A DNA stretch of 64,000 bases from Lumbricus terrestris (Eukaryota; Annelida; Clitellata; Crassiclitellata; Lumbricidae), in NCBI GenBank assembly GCA_949752735.1, contig OX457044.1, positions 11,153,729-11,217,728 of the forward strand, written 5' to 3'. The stretch's first letter is position 1, and every line of letters begins with the position of its first letter. Shown one piece after another: positions 1 through 12,960 of the stretch. The position numbers were made by a program, and so were the translations under genes. The notes below the pieces were generated by a model that was given only the letters and a program-made list of their open reading frames with translations, searched no databases and was not told the origin of the DNA.

Positions 1-27
1 AGTAGCCTACGAATCTTTGGCTCTATA

Positions 28-351
28 TTACCTACAGATCACATGGAAGTCAAATTTTGTAAATTGTTCAATTATTAGCAATGCTACTTGAAAATCTGCT
101 TTAGAAAGCCCAAAAGTTTTTAACATCCTTGTCAACCTAGAATGCCAACGATTCCTAAAATGCAATAGGATATTGTCATATTGAATAGACGAATGAGCAA
201 TCACATAGGCTATATATTTGTCGGGAGCAGCGTTATCTAATGACGTAGTTATCGCAACGAGTCCCAACTCAGAAAGCACTACCGTACCTTCTAAAAATAT
301 ATTCTTTTGGGACATAGTCGAATAAAAAATATATTGCTTTTGCTGTGACAC
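28..351 (-). CDS. Possible divergent ORF upstream of ARPC2, unrecognised
   Basis: A 107-codon reading frame on the minus strand starts about 200 bases upstream of the ARPC2 start codon, in a head-to-head arrangement. It has mixed composition without low-complexity sequence and contains phrases such as VVLSELGLVAITTSLDN. I recognise no family. The region is AT-rich, so a chance open frame is quite possible. It could instead be the first exon of a gene to the left that shares a bidirectional promoter with ARPC2. Confidence 0.2.
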   Translation of the reverse strand: MSQQKQYIFYSTMSQKNIFLEGTVVLSELGLVAITTSLDNAAPDKYIAYVIAHSSIQYDNILLHFRNRWHSRLTRMLKTFGLSKADFQVALLIIEQFTKFDFHVICR

Positions 352-554
352 AAGTTATTCGCATCTGCTATTAGATTATAATAGTATTGCGCTGCTAGCT
401 ATTCTGAAATCTGAATGACGTTTCGTGTGCAGACCTCACAAGCGATGTGTAATCTTGCATTGACGCTTCCTCATCAGAGGTTTAGGAAGTGATCGGTGGC
501 GAAATAATCAAAGATAATTAACATTAGTTAATAACGTATATAATTTAGTTAAAG
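352..554. other. ARPC2 upstream region
   Basis: About 200 bases of AT-rich sequence precede the ARPC2 start codon. A TATATAAT-like string sits just before the ATG, too close to be a conventional TATA box for this start. No firm promoter element could be identified. Confidence 0.3.
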
Positions 555-3500
555 ATGATCCTCTTAGAAATAAATAATCGAATTATCGAGGAGACGCTGA
601 CGTTGAAGTTTAGCAACGCTGCGGCAGGGTAAGCTTTTAGAGATCGTTTTACCGTTTGACTGCCCAGTATTATGGGCGTATCCATGTGCCCCGTGTCTGT
701 TCCGGCTTCGAAAGTTGGAACTGAGCAGTTGTTGGTCTTATTATCAAATAGCATTTTATTTCTGTAGCGCAGGTTGTCTGTGCGCATAATTGCCTTGGTC
801 TTCATAATCGACTGGTGTATAATGAAACGTCGTGCAACCACTGGTAGGTCAGACGAAGATAGTGGTGGAAGTGGATGATTAATACGAAGAAAAGAATTGT
901 GAGGCTTTAAGTTTATACTTTTTTGCAAGTAGCCTGGTAGATAACAAAGAACATTGTTGCAGAGACTGAAAGGCGGCTGCAAACAGATGGATAGTTGTCA
1001 GCAGGTCAATTGTCAGCCTGATTTGTGAGACCTGGAAAGAAAGCATTGACAGTTCTCTTCGACAGCTTTCACAAATAAGGGAAGTAAATACGTTATTATC
1101 ATCGTTCGTGGTGTCCGTGGTATGACCATCAAGAATTAGGTGCATTTTAGGGTGTGGCAAATCGCAGAGCTCTGTTTCCATGCAAGGAAATGAAAGACGG
1201 AATGTGGAAAATGTGTTACTGAACACTTTAATGATGAGAGCGTACCAAAGCAACTGGTAAATCAAAGCAGTCCATCATTAAAGTGTTAAGATGATGGATT
1301 GGAAAATATTTTGAGGTGCCTGAGTTTTCAAAGGTTTGTCTGTATACTTGCGTTCTCTGTTGCTCACTGGTGAAGTTATATTCAGTCCTATATTACCGGC
1401 ACATTTTTCAGTGTTAGGAGAAACTGATGGTATTTTGGTGTTATTGCTTCTAAGTTTAACGGGTTACCTTGATTTAGTGGTACTCATGTCTCTATATTGG
1501 GTATTTCTTTGCATCCAAAGAAGCTGTACCATATCTTTCTATTCAGTGTCGAAACTTTGCAATGTTTCTGTATCAATAAAGATTGATTTATGCTGTGGTT
1601 GTCAAGGTTTTTTATTTTAATTGTTTGATTAATTAGCGCTTGAAGACCTTTTTTGTTTCATGGGCCTGTCACTTGATGTGCAAGCTGTTCGCTGCACGAT
1701 GTTCACGCTTTCTTTGTTCTGCTGACCGCCTTGATCTATTTGTACCTCAGTCACGAACCTTGGTAACCTAGCATCAGCCTTCGCTAATAAATATTGTGGC
1801 TCCTCAATGTACACCGATTCTGATGGGGAATTAATTCGCCTGCATCTCTCCACTGCTTGAAGACCTTTCTCTTTTCATGGGCCTGTCATGCTGCGAGCGC
1901 TTCTGAATAGTTCTGATGTGAAAAGCATGTTACAAATGTTCATTCATGATTTGATTAGATTAATAATGTGGCTAACATGGTTTTTCTTATGCACAACTGC
2001 TCTTTAGGGCAGCTCCTTCATACCACTTCCTGGTCTTTTCACTCACTCGTCGTTGTGCTCCTGTTGCCCCTTCATTCTCTGGGCTACTGCTCCAGCTTTG
2101 GTTTTGTTGGTTCTTCTAGTTAGAACCTCTTCCACTGGAGCTGCAGCTTGAGATCCTCAGTCGTTCTCTTCCACATTTTGGAACATCTGAAGTTTTTTGA
2201 TTTGTTAGTGATTAGATCAAGAATCACTAAACAAATATTCACTTGCAATTAATACTTTAAATTTTAATTCGATGTCAAATACTTACATGTACTGTGTTTG
2301 TGGGACTGTGCGTGTGTGCATGCCTTGTATAAACTTTGGTATGTTTTACATGTGGTGATTGTAATTTTACTATTATTTTAGGAACAAACCTGATGCAATT
2401 GATATTACAGTGGCTGGTGAGTTCAAGATTGTATTTTTAAAAATTTACTCGTGTGCCATTGGTAATTCATGCAATTCGGGAACTTTATCTTTGTACTTGG
2501 TTTACTGATGGATGTCTTTAAATGTGGTATCTTCCCCTGCTTAGCTGGGCATAGGGCAGGTGAGAGATACCTTCTTTGGGATTATGAAAGACTATTCCTT
2601 CAATAATTAAAATTGACAAATTTATATAGGATTACATAATACATAGATGTAACTGATAGTAACTAATTTGACAATTGTTGATTGAACTGTATGACAACCT
2701 GCAAGGAGCTATCTGTCATGATGCTCATTTTACGGTTGCCCCTAGGGAATGTAAGGCCGAGTTAACCTTATACCAGGGCTAACAAGGTTGAACTCGTGCA
2801 TCTGATCTTCTTGTCGTCATGTTACCATTCAACCATCAGCCCCATGTTAACTATGTTAATTATGTAAATTATATGTCAGTTATGTTACTTCTTTGATGAA
2901 TGCCATTAAATACAGCAGACAAAACTGTTAATCTACTGAGATAAATGAATAGGAAGTTGCTAAGAATTTATGTGCTTTCGGCCAGAGCATTGCTGACTTT
3001 ATCCGCCATGTGCTTATCCACCATAGGACACCTGTCTATCTCTAATCTTTTGAATATTGACCTGATTACGGCTTCTGTTTGGTTTACCATCGTATATTAG
3101 ACACCGGCTCTCTATCAGTTATTAATATGCAAGCATGAATACAATTGGTTTGCAAATAAAAATGTTCACGAAACATTTAGATTTTCAGTGTAGAAAGTAG
3201 AAACTAGTTTCGGTCTTCGTGGTTGACGGTTGGGAATTTAGAAATATGATCTGGTTGGTTATTATGGATCATCTCAGAATTGTGGTTGTTGTGTTGGTAA
3301 AAGGTACATTTCAGCAAGTAATCAACTTGAGAATTTCTGTTTTAGATTTTGATGGAGTGCTGTATCACGTCTCCAATCCAGGTGGTGACAGGTCAAAAGT
3401 TCAGGTCAGTAATTGTCAAAGTTTCTGACTATAAGTTTCTTCCTTCGTGTTGTATCCTTGCATAGCAGCATAAAACCTTTTCTTGCAGCATAAAGCATTT

Positions 3501-6500
3501 CAGAAACACTCGCAGTGTGAGATACCCCGAGAGAAAAGGACGCTATGAAGACAGGAGAAAGGAGGTAGAGATGCCATGAAAGTGGATTGTTGTTTGCAGA
3601 GAATGGAGAACGTTCATTCCAGAGTGAGGCACCCATGAAGACAACGGGTCGGGATTTAGCCATCGTAGTCCTAACAGGGTAAACGAAATGGTCAAGCCAG
3701 TGAGAGGACCTTAGACGGTGTAGTGATGTGGCAGAGAGGAAAGGCTGAATTTGACGACGAAGGCGAATAATGACTTCAATTTGTATGTGAGCCGAGGGAG
3801 GCAGCCAGTGAAGTTGCTTATCATCAGCACAAGGAGGATGAATGATTTGGAATGAGGGAATTAATTTCAGCAATGTATATGACTGATGCCAGCAGCAGAA
3901 AAATGTTGCAATGAATTAATTGCATCAACTTTGGTTAGACCGTTCTGTATATGGATGTGCATTCTAGAAATACTAACAACACATCTATTTTTTATCAGGT
4001 TTGTGCAAATAGTCAAACTTCCTGTTCAAACTTATCTGTATTAAAATACTGCACAATTCCCAGCACAAATCTTTTGTGATGGTGAAAATTGTTATAGTGA
4101 AATATGATTTCAATATCAATCTGTAATTCCACAGAGGACATGAGGGTAAATTACACATGGAAATAAATCTATGGAAGAAGTAACCTGTAATTCGTACCTG
4201 TGAAGTTCTGTGTGATTGACGATAGTTTTTGAACTGTTTTATCTGTTCTTGCAACTGAATGCCATCTGGAGTTAAATCTGAGAGATTTGACGTTGCATTG
4301 TTATTTCGTTAGGTTTCCATTGCGTTGAAGTTCTACAAAGATCTTCAAGAACATGGAGCTGACCAGCTTATCAAGCGAGAATATGGATCGTTTCTGACTA
4401 GCCCTGAAAGTGGTATGCATGATTACTGATAAATTATTATTATTAATTATTATTCTGTATGTTTTATGTACCATCATCTAATTATAACATAGCTGTGCTT
4501 CAGTCAATGGTGCTGAGCATTGTGAGTGAGGTCCATACATAAATTTATGCAAATGTTTGTCTTGACTCATCAATGAGTTTATCAGGCGAGATCCTTGACC
4601 TCGACTCGTCCATTTGAATGGATGGATGTCTTGCCATTTATGGTCCCAGTGCATGGTCCGCTCTAGCCCGAGGTTTCGGCTGTGCATTGTTCTGCTGGTT
4701 GATGTCATATATTCATTTGTTGTAATGACATCTGACATCAGATAGGCTTTAGTGCAGAGCAGATATCCTGTTGTTATATAAATGTCCACTTGTATTATAG
4801 TTTTTCAAGTGTATTTTGACAGGTCTTGGTTGAAATGTCTAAGGCTGTTTTAGCCAATTTATGATACCTAATGACTAAGCTATAGCATAGTATGGCTCGA
4901 TCATGACTATTGATAATTAATTACTCATGCTGAGTGGAGGAAATCTTCAACAAACACTGGACTTTTGAGAGGTGTTCATGTATGTTTTTATTGGTATACG
5001 GCTATACGCATCGGATACATACATACCTTTACTCTCATTTCCAACAGTTTGTGTTAAGTATATGCATCTAGGTAATTGTGTGACACACAGTTTATAAAAC
5101 TTTTGATAGAATTTCTGTTTATCCTTAGTACTTTGTCTCTGCAATGCGTGTGTATGTGTGTGTGTGTGTGTCACATGTTGACTGTTTGAAGGTTACAACG
5201 TTTCCATTCTCTTTGACCTTGACAAACTGCCTGCGAATCGCGACGAGATGATCAAGAAAGCCGGTCTGCTCAAGAGGAATTGCTTTGCGTCAGTGTTCGA
5301 AAAGTACTTTGAATTTCAGCAGAAAGAGGAGAACAGTGGGAAGAGAGCCGTTATTCACTACAGAGATGACGAAACTATGTACGATCTTTTCAACCTTCTT
5401 TATAAGAAAAACATGCTTGTGTTTACCCATGTAACAGAAAATTTCTTAGACCATAAATTGTATTGTATTGTATCAGTAGATTTATGAAGTTCATTCCACA
5501 GCAAAGGGCCAACAGGCGTAGGCATGATGCTGTGCTGTGGCAGTCCGAGATCGGGGTACTAGACGGTCATGACAGTCTAAACCCTAAAGACATCCAGAGA
5601 TAACTGAGATAGGCCAGACATGTTTTATGTTGATTTCTAAAGCACAGTTCACATCATTCAGAGGTGCTCCCTGTGCGAAAGACCCAAAGAAAAGAAAGTA
5701 GTTTTGAGACAGCGAAAAGATGTAATAATAATAATAATAATGAGGAACGTGTGAATGGAAAGAACGAATGCCAAAGCTCAGCAGGACCAATGAAGGCAAA
5801 GCTAGAGTTTTGCCATGGATAGCATTCGTTGCTTGCGGGACAAGGAGATCATGTCTGTTGCGTGATTGTAGTGTGCACCAGTAGACACCAGAAACATCAT
5901 CTCCATACTCATGTAGGAAAGAGCACTTGTTTATTATCACCCCTTCAAGATTTCAACTCAGAGGCGCTCCCGACTGCAGCGCAGACACTAGATCGGAGTT
6001 TCATGCCAAAGCGCATGAGCAATTATAAGTGAAGGACTTGCTTGGATCCTACGTGGCAGCTTGAGGTGGATTCGAACCCGCAACCTTCTCTGCCCAAGGG
6101 AACGAACATACCCCTACTGGCCCTACACAGTCGCATCCATGCAATAACATGTGTCCTAAGTGTTTGTTGAGCTTGTCTGGACCTCTTTTCCAGGTACGTT
6201 GAGGCGAAGAAGGACCGCGTGACTGTGATATTCAGCACAGTGTTCAAGGACGATGACGACGTCGTCATTGGAAAAGTCTTCATGCAGGTTGGAAGAAAAC
6301 TATCACCTGCAGCACATAGGCATCGTTGTCTCATCTTGATGGGGACTTGATCCTCTTTTTTGACTTACTAGGCTTTTCCTCTAGCAATTGCTAGCTGTTA
6401 CTAGGGTTTGGTCAAATATTTATGTTTAATGATAATAGTTTTTTTGATTGAAAGTATGTTTGCCTGTACTTAACTCATATCAACATTACCGATACATATC

Positions 6501-9500
6501 AGACGAGCAATCGGAGCGTACAAAGGCAACAGCTTAACCCCTTGGCTGCCGTATTGACGAGCGGTGCTCGTCATAAATTATGTGTATGCTGTGTGCCCTG
6601 TTGACGAACGGTACTCGTCAATATATACGATTACGTCTCTGCTCTGTCTGGCACTGAAGGCACTGCTTATTATTCAAAATATAGGCGCCTGTCAGTCAAT
6701 AGTAATTTCTGCAATGCTTTGGGATACTCTTTTACTACTTTTTTGATAATTTTGTGGAGCTGCTGTTGAAGTTAGAACATGCTAATGCTGAGCAGTTTTT
6801 GGCGTTTTATGACAGATGTTTGAAAGTTGATTTGAACGTTCTTTGTGATAAATTTTAACATTTTGCGATCACTAGACAATTGAACACGGCCGATTTTTTT
6901 TTACTAAGGAGCAAGTTCTCAATATGTTAGAAGACAGCGATTAGGCTATAGTGAAATAGAGAGCGAAATCAGTTCAGATAAATCTGGCGACGAGTCCGTA
7001 AGCGTTGATCTGGATGAAAGTGGTATGGATTCGGATGATTCACATAATTATGCTGTATGGCCTACTGCACTAAGTGTCCATCAAAGCCTGCTCTTTGCAT
7101 GGACGATTGCTTTGCTGCTTTTCATACCAACATAAAGTACTGGAAATAGCATCTGACTAAACATTGATGCTGTCAGCAGCACTTGCTGTGAACATTCAGT
7201 TCCACATACCCATGCCTTTCTAGCATACCAATTCGTCACTATCTAGTGAAAATATATTTTAAAAAGGCATTGTTCACAATCATAAACATGAGATATTTAT
7301 TTATGTAATCACAAATTATAATCATTGCAACAGTTAATGCACCTCAGAAACTAAAATTGCAACAATATATTTTTACGCAAATTTATATGTTTTGTGTCGG
7401 CACTCGGGGTGTCGTTTAGCTCTTGATGGCGCGGCAGCCAAGGGGTTAAATAGGGTTCGGCCCAATTTCCAGCATGCTACTGCATACATTGACAGGCCTA
7501 AATTGTTTAGATTTAAGCATTCATATGATTAAATTAAACAGAGAATTTTTGTTTGTATGTGCACTTGTTATAGCGCCCCTTCAATCTCTCTACTCAGAGG
7601 CGCTCCCAACTACAGAGTGGACACCTCATCAGAGTTTCATGCCGAAGCGCTGAGCAATTGTGAGGGAAGGACTTGCCCGAGGTCACTACGTGGCGACTTG
7701 AAGTGGATTTTAACCTACAACCCTTCGACTGCAAGGCGGCGAACATACCCACTGCTCCACCATGCCCTTGAGTATTTTATCAAAACTAACTCCTAAGTTT
7801 GATATCAATCCCACGATTTAGATTATATATCAACTAAGAGGATAACAAGGGTGAACCATTTTTTGTAAATAACAATAGTAGTTATGAAAATTATTAACGA
7901 CGATGATGATATGTGGTTCGAAGGAGTTCAAGGAAGGTCGGCGTCAATTCCAGCAGGCGCCACAGGTGTTGTTCAGCCACAAAGAACCACCGATGGAACT
8001 GCAGAACACAGACGCTAAAGTTGGAGACAACATTGGATACATCACATTCGGTAACATGACATAACGTAACATTATCTGGAATTACTCTTCTGTATGTTTT
8101 AGAATGCAGAAAAATGTTTCATAGTGACAGAAAGGCAGATTATATTGTTATTATTATTATTTTTACTTGCGGTAGAAATAATAATTCCAGGAACAAAAGA
8201 TGATGTTTGGAGTGAAAAAGCTATTCTGTGAAACAGGATGTCTTGTCCCAGGTTTTATTGTTGCAATTAACTTATAACTGGCTACTTTGTCTCATAGAAA
8301 TATTAGATACATCAAGAGTATCCAACTGGAGAAGTGTCTGATGTGGTTTCTAAGGTTGGATTTCACAGCCACATTATTATGTCTGTTGTTCTGTGTTGTT
8401 TTCTTCAGTGTTGTTCCCACGTCATACGAGCGCAGCAGCGAAGGACAATACGATAAATCTCATCCACACTCTGAGGGATTACCTACATTACCACATCAAA
8501 TGTTCCAAGGTAAGTCATACGCGTGTGTATCAGATCTATCATATGTGTGTGTGCGTCAGATGTATCATTTTATACACAGAGAGAGACACAGAGAGAGAAA
8601 GAGTGTATCAGATGTATCATAGAAATCCAGTTGACCAGCAGCTACATGTACATTACCACGTTCAGACGGTCAAGATTTACACACTGTTCTGCTTAACGTG
8701 AAGTTATGTTATGTGTACCAAGACTAATAACAACAATGTGAGGTACGAGATAATGTGCCAAACAAGAACTGCCGCGTAGTGTTAGATATTCATTTTATTC
8801 TTTACTATTTACACACTTGTAGAGCACCTGTCACAATACAACTTATTCAGGGGTGCTCCAAGTAATAATAAATTTTAATTCCCACTTGGTTAATACTTGC
8901 CCACTTTCATTAGTCACCTGGTTTGCACCTGTGTCATCAGTCATGTCCCCAGTGACTTCATGTAAACAAATGCTTCTTTTCTTGTAATTTCTTCATGTAC
9001 ATGTAGACTTGTTCATTCAGCTGACTAATGAGTTATGTGAATTTGTACTGCCGTCTGTTTTTACAAAGTTGTTTTTAGTTTGATGACAGCATTTAGCCAA
9101 CGTTTGTGTTTTTCTTCTTTGTTTGTCTAGGCTTATATCCATTCTCGTATGAGGGCTAAGACGTCTGACTTCCTGAAAGTCCTGAACCGTGCCAGACCAG
9201 AGCCGAAGACCGTAGAAAAGAAAACATTTTCGTGAGTTCATTGCTGTAGTTATTTACAAGAAATCTAAGCTTATTGGTTAAAAGCACATTGAGGAAATTT
9301 GTTCTCAGGTTTCTTTGGATTTAGCTTCATTTTTTATTTCACTGTGTACACCGAAATGTTGTGTGTTAGATCTGCTTGATTATGTTGTTATGTTTGCTGT
9401 TTTTATCATATTTGTAGTGAAAATATTAAAATTTTAAGCCATGCGGCATCAATTTTTGAATGAGGCGTAATTTCTTTTCTGCACATTGTTGATTTTTGCA

Positions 9501-10072
9501 TGAATGAAATGTGACTTTTAGACTACCTTATACTTTCAGTGTGACATATAGAGTAGAAGTAGTATTTAAGGCTTTTAAGTGACAAATTATTGTAGTTGAA
9601 AGCATTACACACATATTAAGTAGATACGTACATATGTCCTACATATTCATTAGATTTAACTTATTGCCTAACTTTGAAGTTCCTGATAAAAGGATTAAAA
9701 TTATAACTAGTCAAACTCTGAAACATCACAGCAACTAAAATCGTAAGCTGTATTTTAGAAATTTGAAAAAAGTCGTGTGTCCACTGTCCATTATAATATT
9801 TTGCATTTGGAGATTAATACTGTAGTACATAATTAATGCATTCAGTTGGAGATTAATAACGTAATATATAATTAATGTAAATCAAATCCTGCCTTTTCTC
9901 TTGGAGTTGCATGCACTGGTAGCATGTCTGAAAGGCTCCTGGTGCTAGAAGCGCTTAATAAGTCATCAGATACAATTCAATATTATGATTTTTAAAGATA
10001 AATGTATCTATTCTATGGTTACTTGCAAGTTATTTGATTTCTTTCAGTGGCAAAACATTCAAGATGAATTAG
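555..10072 (+). CDS. ARPC2: Actin-related protein 2/3 complex subunit 2 (p34-Arc), complete, 10 coding exons
   Basis: ARPC2 is a core subunit of the Arp2/3 complex. With ARPC4 it forms the clamp that contacts the mother actin filament during branch nucleation. Coding exons: 555-628, 2382-2416, 3346-3404, 4313-4412, 5192-5378, 6194-6287, 7924-8050, 8409-8509, 9131-9231, 10048-10072. All junctions are GT-AG and all phases agree. The sum is 903 nt, that is 300 residues plus TAG, equal to the usual family length. Recognisable blocks in order are [108 protein letters not shown] and [10 protein letters not shown]. The start is the conserved N-terminal Met in exon 1. The acceptor of exon 7 is pyrimidine-poor but is fixed by phase and conservation. 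Introns are loaded with mobile-element remnants, and none disrupts an exon. Confidence 0.97.
1720..1975 (+). mobile_element. LINE 3'-end fragment (Jockey/CR1/L2-like)
   Basis: This lies in ARPC2 intron 1. The translated pieces ([13 protein letters not shown] with frame changes) match the C-terminal end of the reverse transcriptase in the better copy at 30.06-30.85 kb. They are followed by the tail signature GCGAGCGCTTCTGAATAG. It is degenerate and 5' truncated. Confidence 0.55.
3430..3880 (-). mobile_element. LINE reverse-transcriptase C-terminal fragment
   Basis: The minus-strand translation carries [15 protein letters not shown], then [24 protein letters not shown] as separate blocks, then [17 protein letters not shown]. 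This is the order of the C-terminal end of Jockey-superfamily (CR1/L2-like) reverse transcriptases. It is truncated and lies in an ARPC2 intron. Confidence 0.65.
5440..5560 (-). mobile_element. LINE 3' tail fragment
   Basis: The minus-strand end reads ACAATACAATTTATGGT, like the tail of the copy at 59.7-60.06 kb. It directly follows ARPC2 exon 5. No coding piece remains. Confidence 0.35.
5630..5935 (-). mobile_element. LINE 3'-end fragment
   Basis: The minus strand carries the 3'-end signature GGGAGCACCTCTGAATG (as its close variant), preceded by degenerate coding sequence. The GCGAAAGACCC and GAGAAAAG blocks seen on the plus strand are shared with copies at 22.92 and 28.97 kb, so these three form a subfamily. 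Confidence 0.5.
5936..6160 (-). mobile_element. tRNA-derived SINE, with LINE-like 3' tail
   Basis: Read on the minus strand, a tRNA-like head near 6150-6070 has an A-box-like GGGCCAGTAGGGG and a clean B box GGTTCGAATCC. It is followed by a body and a 3' end GGGAGCGCCTCTGAGTTG. The same 3' end occurs on the LINE fragments of this window. A related copy lies at 7560-7775. Confidence 0.6.
6538..7445 (+). mobile_element. Internally deleted piggyBac element
   Basis: The insertion is flanked by TTAA (6534-6537 and 7446-7449). Perfect 14-bp terminal inverted repeats CCCCTTGGCTGCCG lie at both ends. Inside, two remnants of a transposase survive: an acidic N-terminal stretch around 6945-7055 ([17 protein letters not shown]) and a C-terminal cysteine-rich stretch at 7063-7149 ([11 protein letters not shown], then CF..FHT) ending in TAG. 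The catalytic core is missing and a stop breaks the N-terminal part. Subterminal palindromes GACGAGCGGTGCTCGTC (6557-6573) and a near copy (6603-6619) may be transposase-binding sites. It lies in the ARPC2 intron after exon 6. Confidence 0.85.
7560..7775 (-). mobile_element. tRNA-derived SINE, second copy
   Basis: This is the same family as the copy at 5936-6160. The minus-strand head has an A box GGAGCAGTGGGT. The B box has decayed to GGTTAAAATCC. The 3' end is GGGAGCGCCTCTGAGTAG, followed by GGGGCGCTATAAC. It lies in the same ARPC2 intron as the piggyBac remnant. Confidence 0.6.
9930..9990 (+). mobile_element. LINE/SINE tail fragment
   Basis: A short 3'-end fragment contains GGTGCTAGAAGCGCTTAATAAG, the second arm of the LINE terminal stem with its adjacent tail. 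Confidence 0.35.
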
Positions 10073-10913
10073 TGCCTGGCAGCGGATGACAGTAACTGCA
10101 GAAGCAGAGATAGAGAGACCATCTTGTCGTGCTCAGCCTTCTCGCAAGAACAATACGTCAATGATGAAGATGATTTTCTCAGACTTTTGAGATAGGCACA
10201 ACTATGTCTGTGTGTTGCAAGATGCGGGCTTTCTCTCTCTCTCCTTCTTGTGTTCTAAAAATACAGAGAAAGCTTGATAATGGTAATTTGACAAATTAAT
10301 ACACTATCCTACTTTGCCCTGGTGGACTTCCACCAGGGTTCGTGTTGGGGAGAAACTACTGTCGCGATTTATTTGGAAAGGCAAACTTATGACCGCGTGT
10401 GCGGTTAAATATTGTAATTAATAATCATAATAATGAGATATATTTGTCATTTTGTGTTGGGTCTTGTGTTTGTTGGATTTACTCGTGCCTAGAGTCTTGT
10501 TCGGGTCTGTTGCATGTAGTGGCTTGAGGTTTGTGCATATGGGATTGTTCATACTAAGTTGATGTTACACTGGGGCTTGAAACCCGCTGCTTGACCTAGA
10601 TTCCTAGATCTTGTGCTAGAGGCTGGAATAGGCCAGAGGGGTCATTAGATGCCATAATTTCCAAAGTGGTAAACCAATTTTGATGCTGTTTGCGTTATTT
10701 TATTCAGAATATATTCCTTTATTGTCAGAAATATTTCACAATAATTCGTTAGTGATTTCTGTGGACTTTAATTACACGAATATTCAGAAACTTTTTATTC
10801 CATTTTCTCACTCTAGCGTAATGTAATAGTCAAATGAGTAACTTCAGTTAGAAAAAATATATTCTCATTCTGTAAAAAGTATTTTAAAGCAAAAGCATTG
10901 TAATCTAGGACTG

Positions 10914-10919
10914 AATAAA
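10914..10919 (+). promoter_or_regulatory. Candidate poly(A) signal of ARPC2
   Basis: An AATAAA hexamer lies about 840 bases after the ARPC2 stop codon. It is the first clear canonical hexamer I noticed downstream. An earlier non-canonical site could be used instead. Confidence 0.35.
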
Positions 10920-12775
10920 AAATAATATATATCGACATGTGATGGGTTTTGAGCCCATGTGTCACATTTGAATGCATAGCAGCTGCCTCACAGATCTAGA
11001 CAGAGACATTTAAACCCTTTCCTCGTTCGGCTTTCAGTTGCCTCATCATCTTCGTTTGAATCTGATGATTGCATTTTCTGTTGTGCACGTCTAAATGACT
11101 TCTTCTCTGATGACGTTGACTTGTTTCGATGATTTACTGTGCATGAATTTCCACAACATGTACTCTTCCAGTGTAATAATGACTTTAGTATCATGGCTTC
11201 CTGTGATGGTAGTTTTCGTCCAATATCATCGAATACTTGTAATGCTTGATCTACTGCCTTATTTTTCAACTCGTCACCGCCTTCTTTTTCATGCCTTTTT
11301 CTTTTGCTTGGTGTTTACTATGAGTTTATGGTGGGAGTTTCGTCTTGACAAGTTTCGTACAGAAAAGGCAAACCCTTCACTTCAGCCAACTTGTTTTACA
11401 GTGACTGCATGGAACAGTCTTTCCAACCATGTGAAGAACGTGACATTGCTGGACTGCCATTAACTTTTCAGCTCATGTACTCTGCACTTTCCTTTGGCCT
11501 CAGCTTAGCTATGTTGCTATACAAGTCTTGCATGCTCAGTGATAATTGTAATATTATCACATTAATATTAATATAATATTATATTGCAGTTCTCACTGAG
11601 CAAGAGTCACTCGGTTTGGGAGCTCGTGCAAGAGCTAAAATTGAGAGATTCTGGGTTTGAGTGCAGTGAAGGTTAGATTCATTGAATGGGAGATATTTTA
11701 TTACTTGTAGGCCCGAATTGAAGAATTTTTTGATTTAGTAACTCTTGAATTAACCAAACTGTCTGAAGAAATTATTTTAAATATCAGTTATCGGTGTCAG
11801 AATAGTGTGTGCAAGTGTTAAATGTGCCTACGTCTGCTATTCTTCCAGAAGCTGAACTGTTTATTTTAATGAATTAATATAAAAATTTCTGAAATAAATA
11901 TCGTTGCTTAAGAATAATTGGACATGCTGCGAAATCATAAGATTACATTAACTGACATAGTATTGTCATTTTATTTCAATGGAGGATGAGCAAGTCGCTG
12001 AGCAAGAGAGAGGCAGTTTGGAGGAAAAGCAGGAGATCTAATTATGTGCGCAGTTGACATGGTGATTGTCATTATTTGCATTTATGTGTAGCACGTAGTT
12101 TAGTAGAACTTGGGACCTGGATTCTGACTAATATTTCCCCAAGCAGAGCTAGTAATGAACCTAATATCTAGAAAATGCTGCAGTTTGTTATTAAAGGAAC
12201 TGAATAAGTTTTCGGAAGTCTCTATCAATGGCAATCTAATATCAGTTGTGAGTGAATGATCTGCTTAAGGTTCCTACACACAGTAACTGTATTGAACCTC
12301 ATTATTCTAATACAACGCTTGTATAAATTCAGCCTTGTGAGTTGTGACCCACAAGAGTGTTTGAAAAATTCCAACTTGCCCTTTGAAGTTTGAACCTTCC
12401 CTTTTTCACATTTGACTGCATTTCTTGACATTAGAAAGTCACAAAATGAAATTTAGTTAATAACGCTATAGGAGATGGCAGTAATCTGCTGTGGTGATGC
12501 TTTCTATAATCACCGACGATGCATGATACGTACGACCATCGTCTAATAAGCAAATTAATTATTGAGGATGTTTATCGCCATCAAATGACTTTGATAATGC
12601 ACGTCCCTAATGCACTACAGTGGTTGTAGGTCGAAAAATGCTTTAATGTATTCTCTGTGATGATTATAGACTCTGTCTTACTGTTGGTCTGTCTGTCTGT
12701 CTGTCTGTTTTCTGCTTGTCTGTCTCTCTCACTCTCATATCCATTTTTTATCTTTTAGGTATTTAACATTAAATT

Positions 12776-12823
12776 ATCCATCTATCTATCTACCAACCTA
12801 CCTATCTATCTATATATCTAGAC

Positions 12824-12861
<38 letters not shown>

Positions 12862-12960
12862 ACCTATCTAATATAATCTATTTATCCATCTATCAACCTA
12901 CCTAGTAGGCTACCTATACCCACCTACCTATTCACCTTTCAGTCTATCTTTCCAGTTATA
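12776..12960. repeat. TATC/TA microsatellite
   Basis: Imperfect TCTA and ACCT repeats surround an uninterrupted (TA)n tract near 12830-12858. Confidence 0.85.
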
